In this document: one piece after another, positions 41,690-52,110 of the stretch
Layout of the letters: each line of letters begins with the position of its first letter
How positions within the stretch are numbered: position 1 is the stretch's first letter
From: Pholiota molesta
Taxonomy: Eukaryota; Basidiomycota; Agaricomycetes; Agaricales; Strophariaceae
Assembly (NCBI GenBank): GCA_014925825.1
Contig: JACGCK010000001.1
Coordinates: 186,001 to 250,000, forward strand
DNA: 64,000 bases
Direction of reading: 5' to 3'
Program-made: the position numbers and the translations under genes
Notes under the pieces: generated by a model
Told to the model about the DNA's origin: nothing
The model's database searches: none
Seen by the model: only the letters and a program-made list of their open reading frames with translations

Positions 41690-43339
41690 ATGGCGTCGTC
41701 GGCCTCCTCATCCAAGAGCGCCAGCCCGGAACCACCGAAAGTCGAGAAGAAACTGAAGCGCAAAAGGAGAGAAGCCGCCAAGGACGCAGAGGAAGCTGCA
41801 CCTACCGAAGAGGCACCAGCCAACGACGCCGAGGACACCACCGATGCGCAACCCCAACCCGACGACGCCGACGCCGACCCCGCGCCCGAGGTGCCCGTCC
41901 TCTCACACGCCGAGCGCCGCCGCCAAAAGAAAGAAGCCAAGCTCGCCGCCGCACAGGCGAAAGAAGAGGCCGCCGCAGAGGCCGCCGACGGCGCCGCCGC
42001 GGTGAAGAAGCGCAAGCTCAAAGACGGCTCGGCGAAGACGGTCGTCGCCGCCGACGCAGATTCGGGGAAGCCGAAGCCGCGCCAGAACTCGGTGTGGGTG
42101 GGGAACATGTCGTTCAAGACGCAGCAGGAGGATCTGCGGCGGTTCTTCAAGGATGTGGGCGAGATTACGAGGATCAACATGCCGACGAAGGCGCCTGCGG
42201 GGCCGGGCGTGAGGCCCGAGAATAGAGGGTGAGTCTGGGACTGCACGATGGAAGAGTGTTTGGATGTTCATGTTGGTTTGCAGATTTGCGTATGTGGATT
42301 TCGCAACGGTGGAAGTGAAGACGAAGGCTATCGCTCTGTCAGAGCAACCCCTCCTTGGTCGTAAATTGCTCATCAAAGACGGTGCGCACTATATACCCCT
42401 GCGTAGTATTATATACGGGACTAACATTTTTTAGGTGATAGCTTTGAGGGTCGTCCTGCAGCCACCGCCGCTGGCGAACTCACTCTGAGCGACCCCGCCC
42501 TCGTACAAAAAATCCACTCAAAAACTGCCCAAAAAATCCTGCGCTCCCAAAAACAACCTCCCGCGTCTACGCTGTTCCTCGGAAATCTAGGATTTGAAAC
42601 GACAGAGGCCTCAATCCGCCAGCTATTAGATGCGCATAGGCCGGGGAATAAGAAAGGCAAAGATGTTGCCAAGGACGCCCCTGTGGAAAAGGATGCCGCC
42701 GAAGAGATGGACACTGCTCCAGATGGCGAGGTGGACTCGGAAAAAGCGAAGCCCAAAGACGAGTGGATACGACAGATCCGCATGGGCACCTTCGAAGATT
42801 CCGGATTGTGCAAAGGGTACCTCCATTCTCGACCGCTTACCTGTTGATTTTGCTAATAACAACCCTGATTTTTCAGCTTCGCTTTCGTCGACTTCCTCTC
42901 TGTAGAACACGCCACCTCCGCCCTCATCAACCCCAAAAACCACCACCTCGACGGCCGGAAGCTCCTCGTCGAGTACGCGAGCCCCGACGCCGTCCGCCGC
43001 GGCGCCAACCCCTTCCGGCCCCCCGGCGAGCGGGCCGCCGCCGCGAACCAGGGCAAGAAGCGCCCGCACCGCACCGAGCGCCTGCAGGCGCGCGCCGCGA
43101 TGCGGCCGGCCGCGACGGACGACGGTGCCAGCGCCCCCGATGGCGATGGCGACGACGAGGCGGCGGATGCGCCCGCACGGCCGAAGCGCACCTGGGAGGC
43201 GAAGGCGCATGCCGCGCCCGCGGAGGGCGCGCGCCACAAGGGCCCGAAAACGCGCCCGAAGCCCGGCGCGGCGCTGGCGCTGGCGAAGCGCGAGTCGGTG
43301 GCGATCGTGCCCAGCCAAGGCCAGAAGATCACGTTTTAG
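41690..43339 (+). CDS. NOP13: nucleolar two-RRM protein, NOP13-like
   Basis: The exons are 41690-42228, 42284-42381, 42435-42816 and 42877-43339, giving 493 residues. An N-terminal Lys/Ala/Glu-rich region (SHAERRRQKKEAKLAAAQAK) precedes RRM1 (about 133-215: NSVWVGNMSF as RNP2, RGFAYVDF as RNP1) and RRM2 (about 254-350: STLFLGNLGF and KGFAFVDFLS). Between the RNP motifs of RRM2 is a long acidic insert with APVEKDAAEEMDTAPDGEVD. The basic C-terminus has GQKKRPHRTERL-type sequence and ends GQKITF. Yeast Nop13 is a nucleolar pre-ribosome-associated protein. The last exon, the last intron and the 3' flank exist in a second, broken copy at 18275-24500. Confidence 0.9.
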
Positions 43340-43936
43340 GAGTGGCTATTAGTATGTCTCTTTTTGCGTTGTTGGGGGTACTCGGAGTGGAAAGAAATTT
43401 TCGCATAGGGCTGGAACGTACCGCAGCCCGTTGTGATATAGATGGCGTTGCTGTTTGCGAGTTGAGAGAGAAAGATCGTGACGGATGTGAGCTGTAGATC
43501 AACCCGGAATCAACAACGATTCGACGGATGGAGTTGAGAGGCGAGTTTCTCTTCGATGGTCGACTCCCAGCGTGGGTGGCAGGCTGAGCATTATCTCGTG
43601 CGCGCCATATCGCACTATTTGAATATCATCGATCAGCGCTTGCGTCGATCATTAGCCAGTGAAATCATACCCTTTTTAGTAAGTGGGTTTCCAAAATAAG
43701 ATCATCCACGTATGTACCTCAGGCCAGTTTGCGCTAAATTCAAAGAGTGTGTATTTTAAGTTTGGAAGACTATCACTAAATCTAATAACAGTACATAGTA
43801 GCGTATAAATTAAGATGTACACAGTAAGAAATGTAAACTATCATCGATCAACTAATCCTATGGGCGTATATATGGAATTTCGGTATTGTCCATTAGCTGC
43901 ACTGATAGGCATTCAGCACATTGATGTCCGGTTTGC
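43340..43936. other. intergenic region
   Basis: This is the 3' flank of NOP13 and of the convergent minus-strand gene. There is nothing else. Confidence 0.6.
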
Positions 43937-45881
43937 TCAGTCAACTGACGTCGTCACGACAGTGCTCATAATAATGCTCGTCTGGCCATTGAAAGAGCGC
44001 TTCTCGTCCTCGTGCTGTAGCAAAAAGAAATTCATCAGAAAAGCAGGCAGAGAAAAGGTCAACGGACCACAAACCTGTACATCAGCAACTAGAGTTGAAT
44101 TTTCGCCTGAGCCGTATGCAGCTATCTTTCCGCGAGATGATTCTGTGTCTCCTAATTTCACAGAAGTCCCGAGATGCTTTGCCTTGAGACGATCTCTGCC
44201 GTTCAACCTAGAGTTTACGAATTACAGTTAGTTAATTTCGTAGAAGAAAAGGATGTCTTGGAGCCTACATGGCGACTGATATAAACGAGCTGGTGAGTAA
44301 ACCAACCACATAATATTAGGTCTAAGACTTACAAAATGTGTTGACATATAGCTTCGGCACGTTGATGTGAAAGACAACCCTGATAAATAGGGTCAGTCTT
44401 GCTTGCACTGCTGGTAGGTGAATTAGCTTTACCAGGCCAATGATCCCGGTGTAGCATAGAATGTGAGAAGCAGCAACGTTTGAGCCACCGTAACCAGTAT
44501 ACCTCGACTGAATGTCAATCGCACAAGGGCATCAAGGAGAGAGTTCGTCCTAAAGTCGAGTTGGATAAATCAGAACAATTCATCCGACATTGGAAAACGA
44601 ATATAATAAACGCACTTGGTCATTCCCGTACGCACTGAGTTCAGGAACATACACATAGCTATTGTAGCGACGATATCAGCTGCCGCGCCGAATCCTTTCG
44701 ATGCACCAAAAGATATCTATTAATGTCAGACGGATGATTAATTAATCTATTGGACGATGTTGCTCGCTGGACTTCACTTACCACGAAAGTACGATTCCTG
44801 TCATGAAGGACACCGTTGCTAAATATGGTCATTGTTACTACGCAAGCTTATGATATGTTCAGCGATTGTTTAATGTGAATATCAAATCAATTAATTACCT
44901 ATTCCGCCAGCAAGCGCAAGTAAGGTCAGTACACCCTATATTGGATTCTCGGTGAACCCAAGCGACTGAGATGTTCAGCAATGAAACCTACAATTGCTCC
45001 AATTATGGACCAGTTGCCTTTGCCGAGTCGTTTTGCTACGTAGAAGTCAATAAAGTATCTCCCTCAAAATTCAACATTTGACTGACCTGTAACCAGCTGA
45101 TAAACAAAAAAGCATTGCGAACTTGAAATTTGGTAAATTAAATCGAATAAGGGACCGAGGCGAAGTTCAGTACATACACTGTGGTGATAAGCGTTGCAAT
45201 GAGGCATTCAACAGCCAGCTCGCTAGGAAAGTCGAAAAGTGGTATCAGTATGGAGAATTAAGTGTAGATTAATCGGCATGGGTACTCACGTAGGTAGCGT
45301 TTGCAACCGCGCTACCAGTCCAAACCGAGGTATCTAACATCTAATGAGACTTGGGGGAAATTTTTTTACTGAACACTCACTAGATAGTAGTAGATCGAAT
45401 AGGCTACCAGTGCGGAGTCCACAAAGTCGAGAAGTCTGGGGGAAAAATCAGCTATCATACGCGCACAGATAGGTTGAACCACCCATTGTTCAGTCGCTAC
45501 TTACAAGATCCCAGCCGCCTATCGTGTATTACAATGCAATGAATTTCGGAACAGAAGATGGCCAATGTAAACATACCATTAGTTTGACGAAGGTATGATC
45601 TCTTGCTTCGCGGAAGTAGATATACGCCTGGACGATTGTCACCCCGCCAAATCTGTATTAAGGTAAAGGACCGTGATCAGCGCTAAAGCGCTAAGGAATG
45701 ATCAATATAGTGACGATAAGCGTCAGACATACAGCAAAGAGATAACAAATCCTACACATGAATTTTACAGGTGATCAGTAGACGTTCGCTAGTTGGAATA
45801 TTGAACCTAGATTGTTAACTCACCCCAGTAGACCGGAGCGAAGGGGGAAGCAACGTTCGTGTACACTTCATCGGAGGCCAT
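43937..45881 (-). CDS. seven-helix membrane protein, DUF6534-like
   Basis: About thirteen short exons on the minus strand. The deduced protein starts MASDEVYTNVASPFAPVYWG. It continues through LFGGVTIVQAYIYFREARDH, AAGILLLDFVDSALVAYSIY, SQCFFVYQLVTAKRLGKGN, GVLTLLALAGGIVTMTIFSN, GAAADIVATIAMCMFLNSVR and TNSLLDALVRLTFSRGILVT, then HINVPKLYVNT. The order of helices and the VR..FLNSVRTGM...TNSLLDALVRLT and LNGRDRL motifs are those of the large Agaricomycete family with a C-terminal DUF6534 domain. Its function is unknown. The last exons (44206 downwards: LNGRDRLKAKHLGTSVKLG) are clear, but the junction between the VNT exon and the LNGR exon could not be placed in frame, so a missed micro-exon or a defect is possible. 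Confidence 0.75.
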
Positions 45882-47204
45882 TGCAGCGGGTGAACAAGCT
45901 GGGAGATGTTCTCTGGCGTGAAGGAACACCGGAAAGGACGGCCTTGAGTTTCGATTGTGCAGCGCCTACTTATATAAAGCACCGTCAGATGATTCCCTTT
46001 TGATCATTACATACATTCTACGTAGTGCCACGACGTTAGTTGAAGCTTGAAGGCTGTTCAAAATATCCGATGCCATCATGGCCGTTCAATGGGCCATCAG
46101 GCCGGAGGACTCACCGCCGTACATACAGTGATATCCACATGATGGATGTTTCCCAAAAAAGTTAAATCCATGACAGCGATATGCATTGAAGTCGCATGGA
46201 CATTGAAGATGAATATTGAACTCCAGGGCAGAATTCATCGATGAGGAAAAATCAAGACGCTGTTAGCTCGACCCCGTTGAGTTGGATATATGGAATAAGG
46301 GATCCGAGGCGGCCGCGAGGCCGTTCCGAGGCCGTTCTAACTTCTGAACTTCTTATCAACATTACCCTGAGTCTCTGAAACACGGAGCGGAGTTCATGAG
46401 GGTTCGCAACTTCGCATGTGATCTGCGCGGGATGTAAGTATCTACATAAGTAGCTAATTTGAGAGAGGAACGCATTCAAGAGTAAAGTTTATGCATGCTA
46501 ATTATAAAGATAGAAGATATTATCCTACTAGGCGAGTTCCAATGAATCCAGGAATAATCATTGAATCTTTTCCATAATGTTTGTGAGAATCCACGAACCA
46601 AGTACTAATACTGTGAGTAATTATGGATTGTGAGCTTGATCCACCGTATGATGAAACATTTTGGGATTTCGGACTCGGAGCATGAGCGGCTCTGCGCGAC
46701 GGTGCCGCAGCTGCAGCTAGCTGCAGCCACGAAATTTGGGAGGCCTAATAGCCGAAAATGACGGTCACTTATGTAAATTGATTAATCGACTATGGACATG
46801 GTATAGTTGTACTGCTCGAGGCTCGTGCCACCGAATTACTGAATCTTTAATTGCTTGTGGCAGAATAGCTGAAGACGAAAGGCAGGAAAGCTGACGACGT
46901 AGGCATGTACGCGTGGTCTCTTATTTGAGCTTCGACAGCGAGAATGCAATCCGGACGAGTCGGATTCGCCAGAAGCGACAGCATCGGCCATGCCATCGTG
47001 GATTCTATTCGGCATCCATTAATTGAATAAATCTCTGCGTTGTACATTAAGCAGTACTTATTAAGCTCGTTCCGGCGCTTAAAATCGAAGGGTCATAAGA
47101 AATACTAATGATTCCTGGTATCAGGCAGCAAAACCCATCGGTAGATCGCATAATAGTAACATTAGTTTTAGAATACCGCGGCCACCCCCACTCATTCAGT
47201 AAAA
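45882..47204. other. gene-free region
   Basis: No credible gene was found. There are short GC-rich duplications such as GAGGCCGTTCCGAGGCCGTT near 46317 and a GCAGCTGCAGCTAGCTGCAG palindrome near 46707. Confidence 0.5.
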
Positions 47205-47815
47205 CTAAACTCAGGCTACTAGTTACTACAGAATTATGTATCGATTCAGGAGATATGCATGCGCAGCCCAGAGGGGGCGGGCGAGCAATGACCCATGAAA
47301 CGAGCGGTCCGAGCCACCGATACCGCGAGCCCATGGGACGTTGCCCACGACACCTTCAGTCGCCGAAGCTCACGAGCTGTGCTCATCACGATTATGTACC
47401 GACAATGAGCCTCTCTGCGTCGGCTGGCAGCGGGAACTCGGATGCTCAGTTTCCCGCCATGAGGCCTGACACAAATGCTCGGGCTGCGGCTCCACGGGAC
47501 ATGGAGCTAGCGCTTGTTCTCGCGCAGAGAAAGTCTGAGCCGTCACGCCTTATCTTATCTGTGGTGGGCATGGATGATGGCGGCATGCCCTGGTGGATGC
47601 TGGACAGGTACCCTTCGGTGGTGCGCGTACTACGCGGAGGGTTTATGGCGTCTTTTCCATCGATCCAGTATACTTTTCGGTCCAGTAAACGGAAAGTGCG
47701 CCTGATTTGGGGAGCAGTTTATTTATAGGCCAGAGCATAATTGACGCGCATTCAAGTTATTTATAGCCTGAAGAGAAAGCAAACGGAGGAGGTGCATCAG
47801 ACGCATGGCGCACTG
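47205..47815 (+). mobile_element. transposon fragment, copy B of a dispersed repeat
   Basis: This is the inverted partner of 25130-25730. The open frame here runs 47108-47728 and its second half (from MSLSASAGSGNSDAQF) aligns with copy A. The flanks outside the shared segment differ, so these are separate insertions or truncated pieces of one family, not a local duplication. There is no catalytic domain. Confidence 0.65.
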
Positions 47816-47989
47816 GATCCTCTGATCCAATACCAGAGGGGTAAAGAAATAATGACTGATTACAACAAGATAATTGCGATAAGTAAGCCGATTATATAAT
47901 TTTCTAGCCACGACGAAACTCATGACATTAAGAGCCAGAGAAATAGGCAAACCCAAAGAATGGACCATTTCTGAAAGCATAACGGAATG

Positions 47990-48950
47990 GTTTTCGGCGC
48001 GCCCTCGGAATATAACGAGCAAGTGATGGAACCATGGACGATGCCTCATGGATTTTTTGTCCAAATGGGAGGATTTCTTCTGAAAAACCCATTCAGGTTC
48101 TCAATTACGCACGGTTGAAACGATGTATCGGTGACGGGACAATCGATCCTCCAGACATTACTGCGGAAGAAATCCAGGACCGGGCCAAAGGTGACTTCAT
48201 ATCCAAAGGGCTAGTCATCCTCCAAACGTCGTGGTTCATTCTGCAATGCCTCGCCCGATGGTCCCAGAAGCTCGCGTTGAGTGAACTCGAAGTGGTCACT
48301 CTTGGCCTCGCGCTCTTGAACGGAATCACATATGCGCTGTGATGGAATAAGCCACAGGGGGTGGGGAAAGCCTTCCACATTCCGAAAAAGAAAGCCGCTC
48401 AGAACAGTACTGTACTATTTTGACCGATTGTTCACGTCACGCATCACAGGCGCTCGTGAACTGAACAAATAGTGATTTCGTCACGCATCACGGGCATCAG
48501 TGAACACCTCCCAAACCAAGGTTTTGGCAGGCTCCAAATGCGAAATTTTTTCTATGCTAATTTGAGGCAATTTAATAAAATTTGGCTGGCACAATGAACA
48601 ATTTTTTTCTCCGTCACGCATCACTGTGAGGTCTGAACAATCGTCCCCGTGAACTTTGGGCATCACGCATCACAGGGCGTGAACGATCGGTCGAAATAGT
48701 ACAGTAATGATAATCCTCCTGTCAGTGAATCGGAAAAGGAGCCCACCGATTTCGGAAATATTGAATCCCCAGCGGGAGGGCCACCCTCTGAAATGCCCAC
48801 AAACCTCATCGCGCCCACCGTTATCCAAGTCGACAAGCCGGATGTCGAGTTGTTGTCTGCATCCGAGTCACCAATTAGGTGACTACGGGCGATGCTCCTA
48901 CAGAGAAAGTCGGCGATGGCAAGAAGCAAGGGCCTGACAACATTCTGACT
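47990..48950 (+). pseudogene. decayed membrane-protein gene interrupted by a MITE
   Basis: Recognisable pieces in order are PWTMPHGFFVQMGGF (about 48030-48075) and, in the next frame, SEKPIQVLNYARLKRCIGDG. They are followed by ITAEEIQDRAKGDFISKGLV, QTSWFILQCLARWSQKLALS and ELEVVTLGLALLNGITYAL. This pattern is that of a common basidiomycete membrane-protein family of unknown function, where YALWWNKP normally follows. Here there is a frameshift after MGGF, a TGG-to-TGA change at 48340-48342 (YAL*WNKPQ), and a 299-bp MITE at 48408. After the MITE a hydrophilic frame (PPVSESEKEPTDFGNIESPA) probably continues the old tail. Confidence 0.75.
48408..48706. mobile_element. MITE, second member of the TACTGTAC family
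   Basis: The left end TACTGTACTATTTTGACCGA and the right end (reverse complement TACTGTACTATTTCGACCGA) form inverted repeats of about 30 bp with one or two mismatches, flanked by TA. The interior has four copies of a GTCACGCATCAC-like motif and no coding capacity. The terminal 20 bp match the element at 112-401 in 17 or more positions. Confidence 0.88.
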
Positions 48951-49858
48951 GGGTCATCAGATTCAGAGGCTGCCTTTTCAGGGCATCCTCCGATGCATGA
49001 AAAGGTGAAATTCATTCGCAGAATGCTAACGTCCAATTATTCAAAGGTCGATGAGGAGCTGGTCTTTGTGGTCTTGCGCGTTTTATTCTAATATTCGAGG
49101 CGCTCCTTTCCCTTCGTAATTTGCCACTGGCTGTGTATCAAGACGTTAAATGGACAATGGTGATCCCTCACTTGTAGTTAGTATAGATGGATAGCAGAGG
49201 ACAGTACAGTACTATAATTAGAAAATTCCAGCCCGCAATTGATGTTTTTCTGCAGTCCCTTTTCTTCCCTGGTATCGAATTCTGTCAACCATTTCTAGTC
49301 ATGCTGCGTTTTGCATAGGCGCTTAGTGCTAAGCGCTAAGCGCTAAGCACTGGCTCGCAAGGTAACTGAAGTAATTCATCTTCGAAAATATTGCGTTTCC
49401 ATAACATCGTTGCGTCTCATCCAAGATTCCCGAGAAACTCAATTTGTAGAAACGCCGGAGAGATGGCGTTGGTGTATTGTGTGGTCGAACCTGTATTTGT
49501 TGGAGGTCAACCTTGTAGCATGTCATGACTGACTCTCTTTTCAAACAACAGCTCCGTTGACGTGTATTGGCTTTCTTCATTCGCGCTTATGTTTCTCAGA
49601 AGGATATTTGTATTCGTACTATCCAAGCTAATGTTTCCGGTCAAGGCACAACGGCCATAGTGTCATTTTGGAGTATCTGGGCGGGAGCAGGATGATATGG
49701 TTTCACATGCTCTATTTTGAAAAAAATTGAGGCGCTTCTTGAGTCTTTATTTTACACCTGTACCAAAACGTCGAATGGACGATATTTACCCGCCGCTTAT
49801 AATAGTTACATACATGAATAGAATACAATGTTATAGTTACAGATATCAAGATCCAACG
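48951..49858. other. gene-free region
   Basis: There is no credible gene. A small iterated palindrome, GCGCTTAGTGCTAAGCGCTA and onwards (49318-49350, GCTAAGCG three times), is the only structure seen. Confidence 0.5.
49318..49350. repeat. iterated 8-bp palindrome GCTAAGCG
   Basis: Three tandem copies of GCTAAGCG plus a degenerate one form overlapping palindromes (GCTTAGTGCTAAGC). There is no known function. Confidence 0.6.
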
Positions 49859-50774
49859 CTACGCGTCAACCTCCTTCTGCAGCTGCTCTAATTCCTTCTC
49901 CTTTTCAATGAGCAATAAGCGCCACTTTTCTTGTTCAGAAGCGACCGACTTGCGCGCTTCCTCGAGTCTTTCCAGCTCCTCTTTCTCCATATCTTGATTG
50001 AATTCGGGGGTGCCGCCTTTAGACGCGGAGAACGAACTGGGGTTGGCAAGATGGTACGGGACGGGCTTTCGCTTGGATTTGGGGATCGGGGTGGGCGGAT
50101 GTGCGGTGAGGAGAGTGAGGAAGTTCTGGTATGGGTCGTGGAACACGATCTCGTCGTACTGCCATGCGTGCACCGGCCCCATTTTCATGGCGACATCTAG
50201 AGGCGGGATCTCTGGCTCGCCGCTCTCCGTCCAGGGATGGAGCTTGAGGTGGTGGTAAAAGGAGATGGCTTTCTCTCCGGATTCGGCGATGAATGTGATG
50301 CGAATTTGGATCTCAAATTCTCCCCACCTGAACAAAGAGTGAGCATAGGTCGTATAGAGAGACAAGGCAGCGTACCCTGTTTCCGTCAGCTCAAATGGAG
50401 GTTTGTCGACATCTGAGACGAGGTAAGCCAAGTGGTCCGTGCAATATGGTCAAAAACGCACTTCGTGAGGGATTGGCGTATGTATCATGCAGCTTGAACG
50501 TTACTCGTTTGATAAAGTAGCTCAGATCGTCCGCCCCTCCGACTTGGTCAGAGTCAGGCAGCGATGCCGCGCTGCGAACAGCGACTGTCCAGCGATGCGT
50601 GTGGTCAGGATGGTGTGACGCATCCCGCTCTTTTTGGGTTAGAACTGTCGCGGTGTTGCCATAGATGAATGGGCGATATATGCTGACGCCCTGTCGACAG
50701 TTATCTGGTCAGCAACTAGCAAAGAGGGGCGAAAGTGGTAGGCGCACTCTGACGCGGACGCGCTCATTGGCCAT
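49859..50774 (-). CDS. YAF9: YEATS-domain protein Yaf9
   Basis: The exons (minus) are 50748-50774, 50462-50690, 50376-50412 and 49859-50327, giving 253 residues. Yaf9 is a shared subunit of the NuA4 acetyltransferase and SWR1 remodeller, and its YEATS domain reads acylated histone lysines. Seen here are [99 protein letters not shown] and the conserved DEIVFHDP. The C-terminal 45 residues are a Glu/Lys-rich coiled coil, as in the family. The first exon codes for only nine residues. Confidence 0.96.
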
Positions 50775-50879
50775 CGTTGGTCGAGAAAGGTCTCGGCTGT
50801 CGGAATGGCAAACTCCGCAACAACCCGTGGCCAGCCACCAACAAACACTCTCAACGAACAACCACCACCCACTCCAGCA
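50775..50879. promoter_or_regulatory. 105-bp bidirectional promoter YAF9 / COX7
   Basis: The two start codons are 105 bp apart on opposite strands, so both 5' UTRs and the core promoters must fit here or overlap. ACAACCACCACCCACTCCAG lies directly before the COX7 start. Confidence 0.5.
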
Positions 50880-51305
50880 ATGGCCATCCTCGAGCCCATT
50901 TACAACTGTATATCTCTCTCATTGATGCTCGGACGACACACTGAATCCTCTCTGTAGTGCCCAACCATGTCATAGAGAAGCAGAAGATGTACCAGGTGAG
51001 TGCATAATACACACCATTCACCACCTTTTCCGTAGCTCATATGACCTTTTAGAATTCCACGAAGCCTATCATGCTCCGTGGCCCCCGTGGGGGTCTCTAC
51101 GTTGGTCAGCACTGGTGTTTTTGTTTCGCATTAGCTCGAACTCAAGGATACATGCGATTTTAGGCACTTTCGGTGTCCTTTTCGCTGTCGGCATGGCCTC
51201 GACCGTGTACGCCTTCGGCTCGTTGATAGTGGTACGTGCTTGCCTGATAATTTGTGTTATGCATCTGAAGCGGGATTACTGCAGGGCAACAAAAAGGCAG
51301 AATAA
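50880..51305 (+). CDS. COX7: cytochrome c oxidase subunit 7
   Basis: The five exons are 50880-50907, 50958-50995, 51053-51104, 51164-51231 and 51285-51305, encoding 68 residues. The sequence MAILEPIYNLPNHVIEKQKM, then YQNSTKPIMLRGPRGGLYVG, and one membrane helix (TFGVLFAVGMASTVYAFGSL) ending VGNKKAE match fungal Cox7 / subunit VIIa. This is a nucleus-encoded accessory subunit of complex IV in the inner membrane. The length and single helix fit the family. The gene falls into exons all under 70 bp. Confidence 0.92.
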
Positions 51306-52110
51306 ACGCGCTGTTATTAAGATTTAGACGGGTCTACCCTCCACCAAATGCATACCTGTATTCATGTGCAACGCAATAATCTCAGTCCAATATCCTTCGG
51401 CTATATCTATATCTGAACCACGATTCGATCAGCCACCTGCTATTCAAGTGTTCACGATGATTTGATATGTTTGCAAAGCACGCTCATGTGGGCGCGCCTT
51501 GAAGGCAACGCGCCTTCCTCGACAATCAATTAAACAGAGAGGTGGATCTGTAACACCTTGAGTGGAGCTGTCAAGCTATGAACTTTCAACAGGCGCAAGG
51601 TTATATTGCATGATAGCAAACGAAATGCCTCATAGCCCTGTCGCATTTAATCAATGCTCCGGGTCTGCTTGACAACGTCCATGTCAGTGAATCTTGATAA
51701 TATTCCGCGACACAGCATTGCTTTGTTTTGCAGCTTACCGGGAATACCTGTTTCTGGTTGAACATACATTAGGGAAGCAGTATTTCTCTCTCCTCTTCGA
51801 TCTAGCAGGCCCGGAGCATATATGTATTCAGACGAAAATGGTGCTGTACGATGTTGTGTACAACTGCAAGGCTTGCTGTGCTGCCAATTTGCTGCACATG
51901 ATTGTGATAAGTCAATCTGGGGTCAGTCTCGTTCATCACGGCATCCAAACGGCCTCACTATCCTCTATATTTCTGTATCAATAAACACATACTGGATCAA
52001 CGGAATCACAAATGCCATCAGCACACACCGGTATCGTGGATCAAGCCTGAGCTCCATTTATATACCGCCTGAAATTCCTGTGCTCTAGTTCGCTGCGCTC
52101 TCTCCGAGAT
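51306..52110. other. gene-free region
   Basis: I see no gene or repeat. It includes the upstream region of the gene at 52111. Confidence 0.5.

Noticed and set aside
46240..46480. 75-codon minus-strand frame with duplicated GAGGCCGTTC motifs
   Set aside because: There is no family resemblance, and the only structure is a short GC-rich duplication.
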